This document shows, piece by piece, positions 33,454 to 42,032 of a stretch of DNA of 64,000 nt. Below the pieces are notes generated by a model. That model did not search any database. It saw only the letters and a program-made list of their open reading frames with translations, and was not told where the DNA came from. This stretch comes from Tolypothrix tenuis PCC 7101 (GTDB lineage: Bacteria; Cyanobacteriota; Cyanobacteriia; Cyanobacteriales; Nostocaceae). Position 1 is the stretch's first letter. Each line of letters opens with the position of its first letter. Where the stretch lies: the NCBI RefSeq assembly GCF_002368295.1, contig NZ_AP018248.1, positions 3,906,767 through 3,970,766 on the forward strand, written 5' to 3'. Made by a program: the position numbers and the translations under genes.

Positions 33454-33769
33454 ACTTTTCTTCCTTGTTAATTGTGTAATGTTTTAAGATTTAGCAGCTT
33501 ATTTTAACCAGGTTATAATTTGTTTTATCTTGGTTTGTTTTCGCTGCGCTTTTCGTTTCGCTTCATGTGTTCATAGTAGGGAATTTAGCCAGGGAACGTA
33601 ATCGGCAGAAAGTTCGGATTGTAAAAAGATGGATCTCAATCAAACTGTCTCCAACTAAAGTTGGATATCGAAAGATGAGGGAACTGGAGAAGCGTAGACA
33701 CGCAGTGGCTTGTCGTCAGACATCGCTTTTATAGTTGCATTCCCACCAGGCGGAAAGCGGCTCAACACC
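33454..33769. other. Upstream region of the peptide array
   Basis: Contains an AACCAGGTTATAA stretch near 33507 related to the intercistronic hairpins and an interspersed TTTCGCTGCGCTTTTCG string. No gene recognised. Confidence 0.35.
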
Positions 33770-33895
33770 CAATACTGCTCGGTTAAGGATGTTAAACTCT
33801 TAATTTAGTTTGGGGAAAAGGTGAAAGGGTAAGGGTTAAAGGTTTTTTCTTACCCCTTTTCCCCTTCCCCTTTTACCCTTAACCGACAAGTATTG
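33770..33895 (+). mobile_element. MITE family R, copy 1, with 10-bp target duplication
   Basis: 126 bp. Left end CAATACTGCTCGGTTAAGG, right end CCTTAACCGACAAGTATTG are inverted repeats (17/19). GCTCAACACC flanks it directly on both sides. The interior is GGGGAAAAGGTGAAAGGG and its complement-like partner, so the whole folds as one hairpin. It has no ORF. Confidence 0.8.
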
Positions 33896-34005
33896 GCTCA
33901 ACACCTTTCCCCTTTACCCCAGTGCGAATAAAGACTTGTTGCAGAATGCTGGAAAATCTGATCGAGTGAATGGGTCTGAGATATATGAATTAAAAGAGAC
34001 CGTTG

Positions 34006-35085
34006 ATGGAATTTGCGAAAATGCTGGGACGTTTTAAACTTGCATCTCAATTTACGCTGCTACTCACGCTCATTTTTATTGCGGGAATTGGGCTGGGTGG
34101 ATTTGCGTTATCTAAAGCACTGGAACAAAAAGCTTTAGGAGAGATGAATGCACGCGGACAGATGGCAATACAGATAGTCAACTCGGTCAGAAGTTACACC
34201 AGTAATGATATTGCGCCCCTAATTACTCAAATTACCGATCCGCAAAACGAATTTATCCCCGAAACTGTACCCAGCATCGCCGCTAAACGAGTCTTTGATA
34301 ATCTCAAAGCCGATTGGCAGTATAAGGATTTGATTTACAAACAGGCGACGCTGAATCCTACGAATCTTAATGACCAAGCTGACCGCTTTGAGGCAAAATT
34401 AATTGAGCGGTTTGAGAGCGATCGCACTTTAAAAAGTCTCTCAGATTTACGCTCCCAAGCAGGAGAACAGTTATTTTACACGGCTCAACCATTGGTGGTT
34501 AATAGTTCTAGCTGTCTTAAGTGTCATGGTAGCCCAGAGCAAGCACCCAAAAGCCACGTCGAACGCTACGGTACTCAAAACGGTTACGGCTGGAAGCTAA
34601 ATCAAATTATTGGTACTCAAATTATTTATATTCCAGCTAGCGAAGTCTTCGGTAACGCCCGCAACGCACTTTTCCTGTTCATCAGCATATTCATTGGCAT
34701 TTTTGCATTAGTTCTAGTGTCCATTAACTACTTACTTAAGTGGAGAGTAATTCAACCTTTAAAACCGATGGCTCAACTTGCCCAAACAATTAGCCGCGAA
34801 ACCGTTAGCGCCAGCGAAGTCCGAGATTTAGAACGCCAAGGACTCACCGAAATTGCCCAACGTACCGACGAACTAGGGCAACTGGGAAGGGTATTTCAGA
34901 AGATGGTACGCGAAGTTAGCGATCGCGAACAACAATTATCCGCACAGTTACAGCAATTACGTGTAGAAATCGATAATACTAAACGGATAAATGAAGTTCA
35001 GGAAATTGCTGAGAGCGATTATTTCCAAAAATTGCAACAAACAGCAAAAGAGATTCGCAATCAATATGGAAATCCCGAAGAATAA
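34006..35085 (+). CDS. Tll0287-like (DUF3365) c-heme sensor with HAMP domain
   Basis: 359 residues from the ATG at 34006 (an in-frame TTG precedes it). One N-terminal membrane helix (about 15-35), then a periplasmic domain ending in SSSCLKCHGSPEQAPK, a CxxCH covalent heme site as in the Tll0287 family. A second helix (LFLFISIFIGIFALVLVSIN) leads into a cytosolic HAMP domain (RVIQPLKPMAQLAQTISRET) and a coiled coil to the C-terminus. There is no kinase, cyclase or methyl-accepting domain, so signal output must go through a partner. The MinD-like ATPase 206 bp downstream is the obvious candidate. Confidence 0.88.
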   Translation: MEFAKMLGRFKLASQFTLLLTLIFIAGIGLGGFALSKALEQKALGEMNARGQMAIQIVNSVRSYTSNDIAPLITQITDPQNEFIPETVPSIAAKRVFDNLKADWQYKDLIYKQATLNPTNLNDQADRFEAKLIERFESDRTLKSLSDLRSQAGEQLFYTAQPLVVNSSSCLKCHGSPEQAPKSHVERYGTQNGYGWKLNQIIGTQIIYIPASEVFGNARNALFLFISIFIGIFALVLVSINYLLKWRVIQPLKPMAQLAQTISRETVSASEVRDLERQGLTEIAQRTDELGQLGRVFQKMVREVSDREQQLSAQLQQLRVEIDNTKRINEVQEIAESDYFQKLQQTAKEIRNQYGNPEE

Positions 35086-35099
35086 GCCCTAACCCACAC

Positions 35100-35217
35100 C
35101 AATACTGCTCGGTTAAGGATTTTAAACTCTTAATTTGGTTTGGGAAAAGGTTAAAGGTTAAAGGTTTTTTCTTGCCCCTTTTCCCCTTCCCCTTTTCCCC
35201 TTAACCGACAAGTATTG
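35100..35217 (+). mobile_element. MITE family R, copy 2, with 10-bp target duplication
   Basis: 118 bp with the family ends. TAACCCACAC lies directly on both flanks. It is inserted between the c-heme sensor and the MinD-like ATPase, lengthening what was probably a short intercistronic gap. Confidence 0.8.
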
Positions 35218-35291
35218 TAACCCACACAGGTGAGAACTGTAATCTACAGCATCAAAGATAATTTCTATTACTAAATATCGGAGTCAAAAAA

Positions 35292-36110
35292 ATGGCAAAA
35301 ATTATTTCTATTCACTCATTTCGTGGTGGTACAGGTAAATCTAACGTAACTGCAAACCTCGCAACTGTGTTGGCGCGTGGAGGTGCGCGAGTAGGAATTG
35401 TAGACACAGATATTCAATCACCTGGGATTCACGTCCCCTTTGGTTTAGATGAAACTAAAATCAAATACACACTTAATGATTACTTATGGGGACGTTGTGC
35501 AATTGAAGCCGCCACCTATGATGTCAGTTCTGTATTTACAACACGCAAAGGTTGGTTTACCAATAATCGCGGCAAAATATATCTAATTCCATCTAGCATT
35601 AAAACTGGAGAAATATCTCGAATTCTGCGTGAAGGATATGATGCGCGTTTACTCAATGATGGATTTCGCCAACTCATGCAGCGTTTACAGTTAGATTATC
35701 TATTTATTGATACTCACCCTGGCATTAACGAAGAAACTCTACTTTCGGTGATTATTTCAGATATATTGCTGGTAATTTTACGTCCCGACAAACAAGACTA
35801 TCAAGGAACAGCAGTAACCATTGATGTGGCACGTAAATTAGAAGTTCCTAAAATGCTATTAGTAATGAATAAAGTATTACCTAGCTTAAATACTCCATCT
35901 TTAAAACAACAAGTTCAAGATATTTATAAAGTTCCTGTTGCTGGGATTTTACCTGTGTGTGAGGAAATGTTTCATTTAGCTAGTAGTGATATTTTCTCTA
36001 TGCGTTATCCAGAGCATCCTTGGACAAAAACTATCAGTGTTATTGCTCAAAGTTTAATGGAAAATAATCAACCTGTAAATAATAATATATTCACCCGAAA
36101 TAGGAGATAG
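35292..36110 (+). CDS. MinD/ParA-like ATPase with atypical Walker A
   Basis: 272 residues. SIHSFRGGTGKSNVTANLAT is a P-loop of the MinD/ParA group, but the signature lysine two residues before the GG-x-GK motif (KGGxGK) is replaced by R11; K16 is retained. Switch-like DTDIQSPGIHVPFGL and Walker B LFIDTHPGINEETL follow, then LVILRPDKQDYQGTAV and LLVMNKVLP. No amphipathic MinD C-terminal targeting helix is obvious. Probably a cytosolic ATPase that localises or relays signals of the upstream c-heme/HAMP protein. Confidence 0.85.
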   Translation: MAKIISIHSFRGGTGKSNVTANLATVLARGGARVGIVDTDIQSPGIHVPFGLDETKIKYTLNDYLWGRCAIEAATYDVSSVFTTRKGWFTNNRGKIYLIPSSIKTGEISRILREGYDARLLNDGFRQLMQRLQLDYLFIDTHPGINEETLLSVIISDILLVILRPDKQDYQGTAVTIDVARKLEVPKMLLVMNKVLPSLNTPSLKQQVQDIYKVPVAGILPVCEEMFHLASSDIFSMRYPEHPWTKTISVIAQSLMENNQPVNNNIFTRNRR

Positions 36111-36183
36111 GTAAGGGATTGGGGACTGGGACTCGGTATAAAAGACAGCACATTGAAAATTAGTTAGACGCAAGTAATCGCAC

Positions 36184-36217
36184 GGGTACAAAATTTTGTG
36201 CCCTTACCGTTTTTTTA
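36184..36217 (+). terminator. Terminator-like palindrome after the MinD-like gene
   Basis: GGGTACAAAATTTTGTGCCC (one mispair) followed 6 bases later by a run of seven T. It lies 74 bases after the stop. A similar palindrome occurs near 475. Confidence 0.4.
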
Positions 36218-36247
36218 AATTAAAAACTCTACCAGATTGGGATAGGT

Positions 36248-36306
36248 AGGGGCACGGCACCAGTAAGATAATTTGATGTACCAAAAGATTGTGGATGCCG
36301 TGCCCG
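36248..36306. repeat. GGGGCACGGCA/TGCCGTGCCC palindromic repeat
   Basis: Arms AGGGGCACGGCA and TGCCGTGCCC about 40 bases apart. This is a common intergenic palindrome also seen beside family G elements near 46455 and 59935. Confidence 0.55.
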
Positions 36307-36442
36307 TACAAAGAATTTATTTGCCGCCAACATTATTTTAATTAGTATATTTTTGTTTGAAAATCTGGAAATAGCGTTTTGTTCAATGTTTTAAATACAA
36401 AATAGGTATTACGCTAATGCAACGGTAAACTTAATTTTAATA

Positions 36443-36471
36443 AAGCTCCTCAGAGAGTCATTGAGGAGCTT
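36443..36471 (-). terminator. Perfect hairpin downstream of the hydrophobic peptide remnant
   Basis: AAGCTCCTCA pairs perfectly with TGAGGAGCTT around 9 bases. On the minus strand it is followed by TATTAAAATT. It sits 25 bases after the stop of the minus-strand peptide frame at 36496. Confidence 0.55.
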
Positions 36472-36495
36472 CGCCATATTAAAACAGCTAATGAC

Positions 36496-36597
36496 TCAAT
36501 CCTGATTTGCGGCTGCACCTACAGCAACACCAGCTACACTACTAATTAATGCCACACCCACAGAACCTGCTGCTAATACGGCTCCTAAACTGGTCAG
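36496..36597 (-). pseudogene. Remnant of a small hydrophobic Gly/Ala/Val-rich peptide gene
   Basis: The minus-strand frame reads LTSLGAVLAAGSVGVALISS, then VAGVAVGAAANQD and stop. It is coding-like in composition (alternating G/A/V as in class II bacteriocins or a membrane helix) and followed by a terminator-like hairpin. But a TAG directly precedes the first codon and no ATG/leader is in frame. It is either the 3' end of a decayed gene or a short peptide starting at an internal GTG. Confidence 0.45.
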
Positions 36598-36831
36598 CTA
36601 ATACGAGTTCTATTCCCAATCAAACAGCCAAAAGATTTAATAAAAGCGGAATAATACGCAGCTTACCCATTCATTTATCTCAACGATATTATTCTTTTGT
36701 AAACCACCAGGGCAACACTATAGCGATCGCACAGAATACCCACTAAAGGCGATCGCTTAGTGAGAGATAAAGCAAACTATAAGTAAGCAATTTACAACAG
36801 ATATTCCAAATCCAAAATAGATATCCTCATG

Positions 36832-39800
36832 TTATGGAATTATATTGAGGGTGGTGAGGTTAGCTAGAGCAGAAACATCACTCACCTGCGTTTGTCTAAT
36901 ATCTAGCAATCTGAGGTTGGTGAGGTTAGCCAGAGCAGAAACATCGCTCACCTGCGTTTGTCTAATATCTAGCAATCTGAGGTTGGTGAGGTTAGCCAGA
37001 GCAGAAACATCGCTCACCTGCGTTTGTGTAAGATTTAGCCTTTCGAGTTTGGTGAGGTTAGCCAGAGCAGAAACATCGCTCACCTGCGTTTGTGTAAGAT
37101 TTAACTCTCTGAGGGTGGTGAGGTTAGCTAGAGCAGAAACATTGCTCACCTGCGTTAGTCTAAGATATAGTTCTCTGAGGGTGGTGAGGTTAGCTAAAGC
37201 AGAAACATTGCTCACCTGTGTTTGTGTAAGATTTAGCTCTGTGAGGTTGGTGAGGTTAGCTAGAGCAGAAACATCGCTCACCTGCGTTTGTGTAAGATTT
37301 AGCTCTGTGAGGGTGGTGAGGTTAGCTAGAGCGGAAACATCGCTCACCTGCGTTTGTGCAAGATATAGCCTTTCGAGGTTGGTGAGGTTAGCTAGAGCGG
37401 AAACATCGCTCACCTGCGTTTGTGTAAGATATAGCAATCTGAGGTTGGTGAGGTTAGCTAGAGCAGAAACATCGCTCACCTGCGTTTGTCTAAGATTTAG
37501 CGATTTGAGGTTGGTGAGGTTAGCTAGAGCGGAAACATCGCTCACCTGTGTTTGTGCAAGATTTAGCTCTCTGAGGTTAGTTAAATTAGATAACGGATTT
37601 AAGTCACGTAATTTTCTTACAATTGTAATTGGAATCGGAATGTAGCTGGATTTTTCAATGACTGAGATTTTGCTCCAATCATCAACAAAGCTCGCTAGTT
37701 CTTGAGCCACTGTGACAGTCGAATCCTCTAAAAACTCTTTCAAAAGCTCGCTGGCTCTCTGATCACCAATTAATCCCAGCGTTCGCACACAGGCTGCACG
37801 TTCTGGTGCTTTCCAGCTTGCTTTCTTTTTAAGATAAGGTATGAGCGCTTCACCACAGGATGCTAAGACTGTAGCATCCGTCATATTTTGCGGTGGCAAC
37901 AGTTGTTCTGATAACTTGGTAAAAGCTTGGCTAATTTCTGAATCATTTAGTTGGTAGGCATTTGTGTAACACCTAAGGAAAAAGAACTGCTGGGATCTGA
38001 TTTTTGCAGCTTCTAATCGTGCTTTTTTTGACCGTGCTTTAGCGGGAGCATTTAAAGGAGTTTTTTCCAGAATTGCTCTTACAAGTTCAGTAGCAAAGCT
38101 AGAACCATCTCTTGGTAGCGCCACAGCAAACAAAATAACAGGTTGCCAGGAAGCTTCATCAGTGTGATTTGCTAATGTCTGAACATCACCGATATTAACA
38201 AAACGTTCAGCTGCGAGGAACTCTTTTAAAGTATTGTGCAGAAATTCAATTTGCTCACCTAATACTTGAAGCATCCCACTGCGCTCAACAAGTGCTTGAA
38301 GAACATTGGCAGCATTAATATTAGAAAGCTTGTAGCTTTCTAAAGCTGTACTAATTTGTTCTTTAGCTTCAGCCTCAGTAATCGCAGATACACCTGAACT
38401 AACCATGTGGTAAGCAAGTTGAGACAGCAATCCTTTGCGAACCCGAAATTCTAATTTTCCATAGGCTTCATCAATCCATTTTCGGGCTTCACTGCTCAAA
38501 CGTTCCTTATCTCGGCGATCCAGCAGCATTTCACACAGCTTTTCGCATAAATCAACAGGTGTTTCTGGAAGGTTCTCATTTCTTACCCGATGAAGCGCAC
38601 AAACTACTGCACAAAGCAAAGGATTACTGGTCAATCGCGCCACAGCAGGGGTAGCTTCAAGTCGCTGTTTTAAGCGTTTAGCCAAAGGTCGTAAATCAGC
38701 AGGTTCGTTCCAATTGCGTAAACGAACCTCCATTGCCTGATGCCATTTATCAATAAAGGTATCTCGGTCAGCAGGGGTCATTGGTTCAACCCGCGCAGAG
38801 ACAAACCCAAGTTCAATAAACTCAACTCGTTCAACTGCTTCAGGGCGTGTTGTCACCACATAGTAATTATCTGGGTAAGTTTTCATTAACTGACGAATTT
38901 CCCGCATAGTTTCATCCCGTGCTTGCTGCGGAACTTCATCTACACCGTCAAACATCACCAAGGCACGACCATTGTTTAAGATATCATCAATCCAATTTGC
39001 AGGAGGATCGGGTAGCTCTTTTGCTAGTAAAAGAGGAAATTCACCAGGTCGGGGCAACTGACCTTTAGTGTAATCCCGCAAGCGAATAATAAAGGGAATT
39101 TTGTCTCGCCAGTCACCAGAATTATCTGGTAATTGAGTATCCGCCTCTCCATCAAGCTGACTCAATGAAGGCTTAATTAATGATAATTTTTGTTTTGCTG
39201 TGTCTCTAGAAACAGGTTCATCTTTAGCAGATTGAACAGCTGCCCAACGCAAAAGGGTGGTTTTTCCACTACCAGCGACTCCACGTATCAGCAAACGCTT
39301 TTTCACACCAAGATTATCAAAGACCTGCTCTGCTGGAAATGTATTTGAATCTTTAGCTGTTAGTTCGTTAATATCACCTTCTAATTCTTCTGCTTCTGTA
39401 ATCTCCTCATCTTCATCAGACAAATTCAAAGATACATACGAAACAGTTAGTGAATATTCCTTGGACTCTCTAGGTACATCAATACCAAAAAGCTGTACAT
39501 AATCTAACTTATTAACCACAGCTTTACGATAACGAACCTCATAATCTTCGGCTCGATCAACTTTACTCTCAGGATTAATCTCAATCTGAATATTATCTAT
39601 TGATACTTCTACAGCAGGGTTAGAGTTTTTTTTTGCAGCTAAAGAACTACATAAATTTTCTATCCAAGGCTTTAAATGTGTTAACTTCCAACATCCTAAA
39701 TCATCTGTTTGCCCATAAATAATGCGAGGAATCCAACCCGCACCTGTAGAATCATATTGGCGCAACCAAACCTCACCAGTTCCTTGTTCAAAGTCAAGCC

Positions 39801-40677
39801 GCACCAAGTTATAACCATTGTTTTTACTTTCAGACCATTCATGACAAGCACCTGCTGAAATAACTGTGTGTCCGGTTGCAGCATTAGTACGAACAAAATC
39901 CTGATGTTCATGCCCATGTAGAACAAAAGGAAAATCTCGTTCTAATTGCCTACCAAAGCTTGGGTTTTCTTCAGGCACTAACCAATTTGTAGGATGATGT
40001 AAAAGCGCAATAGCAAAATCATTCTTGGGAAGTTTGTCCAGCAGAGTTTCCAACTGAAACCTACCTCCCATCCATAATCGACCCATTTCTGCTCGGCCAG
40101 ATCCTGATGATGACCACGCAGAATTAAAACCAGCAATACCAATACGCAAATCAGCAACTTCACGCGCATCTGCATAAATCAAATGCTCTTTTCCTGTCAG
40201 TAAATGGTCATAACCATAAGTTTGGAGAAAGTGAGCATAATCATCTAATCGACCAATAATTCGTTGCCAATCTATACCAATATCTTTGACAATACTGGTA
40301 ATTTCATCAAGTGAGCTAATACTCTCTAATGCTTGTTTCTCGAATTTCGATATTTTATTTCGATTAACATCATGATTACCTGGTACAAGAAAAAGGTTCC
40401 GTTGCTCAATTACTGGATCAAAAGATTCTCGAACTGTTGTTAAGAAATCGTGAGCTTCACGAAATTGTTCAGCTATTGATTTTCCGCCACTATCCCCAAT
40501 ATGCCCAAACGCAGCATCACCCGTAAAAAAAATCAAATCTGGTCTTAACCCATGCTGCTTCTGCATTTTCTTAAGATCCTTGCAGAGAGTATCCGTAACT
40601 CTTTTAGCATCCCAACCAGTTCGCGGTTTACAAGCATGGAGATCTGAAAGATGTAACCAGGTCAGTGTTTGAGCCAT
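36832..40677 (-). CDS. Metallophosphoesterase-NACHT-LRR protein (STAND NTPase, putative antiphage effector)
   Basis: 1281 residues. Residues 1-330 form a calcineurin-like phosphoesterase with every metal motif: SDLH (D12, H14), TGD54, PGNHD (N101-H102-D103), LLHHP and HGHEH. Residues 330-455 are a connector. The NACHT domain starts near 460: Walker A RGVAGSGKTTLLRW, then PFIIRLRDYTK, and the NACHT-type Walker B ALVMFDGVDEVPQ; STTRPEAV-like sensor reads VVTTRPEAVERV. A helical region (650-1025) includes NTLKEFLAAERFV. Residues 1030-1281 are about eleven 22-residue leucine-rich repeats (QTQVSDVSALANLTNL). This layout, effector-NTPase-sensor repeats, is that of bacterial NLR-like defence proteins. 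The phosphoesterase is the likely effector. A membrane-protein gene lies 25 bp upstream. Confidence 0.9.
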   Translation of the reverse strand: MAQTLTWLHLSDLHACKPRTGWDAKRVTDTLCKDLKKMQKQHGLRPDLIFFTGDAAFGHIGDSGGKSIAEQFREAHDFLTTVRESFDPVIEQRNLFLVPGNHDVNRNKISKFEKQALESISSLDEITSIVKDIGIDWQRIIGRLDDYAHFLQTYGYDHLLTGKEHLIYADAREVADLRIGIAGFNSAWSSSGSGRAEMGRLWMGGRFQLETLLDKLPKNDFAIALLHHPTNWLVPEENPSFGRQLERDFPFVLHGHEHQDFVRTNAATGHTVISAGACHEWSESKNNGYNLVRLDFEQGTGEVWLRQYDSTGAGWIPRIIYGQTDDLGCWKLTHLKPWIENLCSSLAAKKNSNPAVEVSIDNIQIEINPESKVDRAEDYEVRYRKAVVNKLDYVQLFGIDVPRESKEYSLTVSYVSLNLSDEDEEITEAEELEGDINELTAKDSNTFPAEQVFDNLGVKKRLLIRGVAGSGKTTLLRWAAVQSAKDEPVSRDTAKQKLSLIKPSLSQLDGEADTQLPDNSGDWRDKIPFIIRLRDYTKGQLPRPGEFPLLLAKELPDPPANWIDDILNNGRALVMFDGVDEVPQQARDETMREIRQLMKTYPDNYYVVTTRPEAVERVEFIELGFVSARVEPMTPADRDTFIDKWHQAMEVRLRNWNEPADLRPLAKRLKQRLEATPAVARLTSNPLLCAVVCALHRVRNENLPETPVDLCEKLCEMLLDRRDKERLSSEARKWIDEAYGKLEFRVRKGLLSQLAYHMVSSGVSAITEAEAKEQISTALESYKLSNINAANVLQALVERSGMLQVLGEQIEFLHNTLKEFLAAERFVNIGDVQTLANHTDEASWQPVILFAVALPRDGSSFATELVRAILEKTPLNAPAKARSKKARLEAAKIRSQQFFFLRCYTNAYQLNDSEISQAFTKLSEQLLPPQNMTDATVLASCGEALIPYLKKKASWKAPERAACVRTLGLIGDQRASELLKEFLEDSTVTVAQELASFVDDWSKISVIEKSSYIPIPITIVRKLRDLNPLSNLTNLRELNLAQTQVSDVSALANLTNLKSLNLRQTQVSDVSALANLTNLRLLYLTQTQVSDVSALANLTNLERLYLAQTQVSDVSALANLTTLTELNLTQTQVSDVSALANLTNLTELNLTQTQVSNVSALANLTTLRELYLRLTQVSNVSALANLTTLRELNLTQTQVSDVSALANLTKLERLNLTQTQVSDVSALANLTNLRLLDIRQTQVSDVSALANLTNLRLLDIRQTQVSDVSALANLTTLNIIP
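36846..37600 (-). repeat. 66-bp tandem repeats encoding the leucine-rich repeats
   Basis: About eleven in-frame units of 66 bp, each with GAGGTTAGC..AGAGC..GAAACATC. Many adjacent units are nearly identical in DNA sequence (for example the two consecutive RLLDIR units), which implies recent duplication or gene conversion. Confidence 0.9.
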
Positions 40678-40702
40678 TGAGAGAATTCCTTATTAACCAG
40701 CC

Positions 40703-41197
40703 TCAAATTAAGGGAATTACCTTCCAAGCAATTAGAAGAAAAACAATTTCTAAAATGTAACTGATAAACACAGTGGGATTTAGCAACCCGTCCCAAATAT
40801 AACCTTTACGTTTGGGAACTGTAACCCGTTTTAATGAATAACTCCAGCTATTAAAGATGGCAGGCCCTCTCAACTTGCAGCTTTCCACAAGGATGGTTTC
40901 AATTTCGGCTACACGGGGATAAAACCCACGCTGAAAATGCTTCCACTGACTCTCTAAAACCCAAAAAAAGATGGGAATGGCGCAGCCAAGCAAAGCAATA
41001 AGACTCTTATTCTGTTGCAGTGCAAATAGAATCACGGCACCAGTTCCAGTGATACCAAGGGCTTTAATTGCCCAAATCTGCTTATTGTAATCTTCAATGG
41101 TATTTTGCAGGAAAAAATATTCCTGCTTCAATAACTCCATCTCAAAATTATCTAAAGGATTAGCGTTAGAAGAGGTAGAAGGTTGAGAATCAGACAT
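40703..41197 (-). CDS. Small membrane protein upstream of the NACHT-LRR gene
   Basis: 164 residues, family not recognised. The acidic N-terminus and helix (MELLKQEYFFLQNTIEDYNK) is followed by two close membrane helices (about 42-60 ALGITGTGAVILFAL and 65-83 LIALLGCAIPIFFWVLE), a basic soluble middle (SQWKHFQRGFYPRVAEIETI) and a final C-terminal helix (YILEIVFLLIAWKVIPLI). The 25-bp gap to the NACHT-LRR gene makes a two-gene operon likely. The two-helix-plus-cytosolic layout recalls SLATT-type predicted pore or anchor proteins paired with nucleotide-sensing conflict systems; that comparison is speculative. Confidence 0.8.
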   Translation of the reverse strand: MSDSQPSTSSNANPLDNFEMELLKQEYFFLQNTIEDYNKQIWAIKALGITGTGAVILFALQQNKSLIALLGCAIPIFFWVLESQWKHFQRGFYPRVAEIETILVESCKLRGPAIFNSWSYSLKRVTVPKRKGYIWDGLLNPTVFISYILEIVFLLIAWKVIPLI

Positions 41198-41297
41198 CAG
41201 TCCTACAGTAATAACACTTATAACCTATAACATATTACTTGATAAAACTCATATATACATATAATCATTGAATTTTAGAGTTTCATTGTGTCATATC

Positions 41298-41469
41298 ATG
41301 TCCGGTAAATGATTTGTCATTACTTAGCTGACTTCCCGCAGGGTAAGTAGCGATAGCGAAGTGAAGTAATCGCAGAGACCTTGTAATTGCTACTCTTCGA
41401 GAACACCTTCGGCGAACGCTCCACTTCGTTCTGCTCGCAATGACATATTAAGGGTAATTTGCCGGACAT
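41298..41469. repeat. Inverted-repeat element with ATGTCCGG ends
   Basis: Left end ATGTCCGGTAAATGATTTGT, right end AGGGTAATTTGCCGGACAT, imperfect inverted repeats about 170 bp apart. The interior contains the interspersed string TTCGGCGAACGCTCC. No gene. It fills the spacer between the two membrane-protein genes. Confidence 0.55.
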
Positions 41470-41503
41470 CTTATCAATCTAAAATCCAAAATCTAAAATT
41501 GAT

Positions 41504-41833
41504 TCACTCCATAACTGGTTGAGTGCGCGCGTAAGAGTTTAAAAATACACCAAATAGGATTGCAAAAATCAGGTCAATAATACCCGGAAGTAAATAAAAG
41601 GGATGAAGATTATTGATTAAAGTGTGATAAAACAGCACAAGAAAAACTGAACATTGCGCGATAATTCCCAGTTTTATAATGCCATGATTGTGGGAAATAT
41701 CGTTACCAACCAACCAATAGCCAATCCCGATAACGAATACTAAACCGAGAAATAAATGTGAATATTCACTATTTAATAGGGGCTTTTTTCCCACTAACTC
41801 ACGAATCCATTGGTCGGATAATAGCAAAAACAC
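41504..41833 (-). CDS. Small polytopic membrane protein, possibly 5'-disrupted
   Basis: About 109 residues from a GTG, with four hydrophobic helices (LFLGLVFVIGIGYWLVG, LGIIAQCSVFLVLFYHTL, PFYLLPGIIDLIFAILFGVF). Family not recognised. The frame continues upstream of the GTG with protein-like sequence (KAIINWVESVFLLLSDQW) but meets a stop without ATG. An ATG in another frame (MNNQKIGNIYFNSK) lies just upstream. So either it starts at GTG or a small frameshift separates the true start. Single gene. Confidence 0.6.
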   Translation of the reverse strand: MFLLLSDQWIRELVGKKPLLNSEYSHLFLGLVFVIGIGYWLVGNDISHNHGIIKLGIIAQCSVFLVLFYHTLINNLHPFYLLPGIIDLIFAILFGVFLNSYARTQPVME

Positions 41834-42032
41834 AGATTCAACCCAATTAATTATGGCTTTGAGTTGAAATATATATTTCCAATTTTTTGATTATTCATGA
41901 TTGCACAGAAATCCAAAATCAATTTTGAGAAAAATTTGGTTATTGTTTAAGTTGTTGCTTGCTTCTAACTGTTTTAAAATTTTTAGCTATTTACTTTTAA
42001 TGTTGACGACTAAAGTTATGACGGACTCAGGA

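Noticed and set aside
36549..36746. 65-codon plus-strand frame upstream of the NACHT gene
   Set aside because: Antisense to the more protein-like hydrophobic peptide remnant, with no ribosome site or recognisable motif.
36845..37645. Long plus-strand frame antisense to the LRR region (266 codons)
   Set aside because: A by-product of the 66-bp repeat period being a multiple of three; the minus-strand frame has clear LRR structure and continuity with NACHT.
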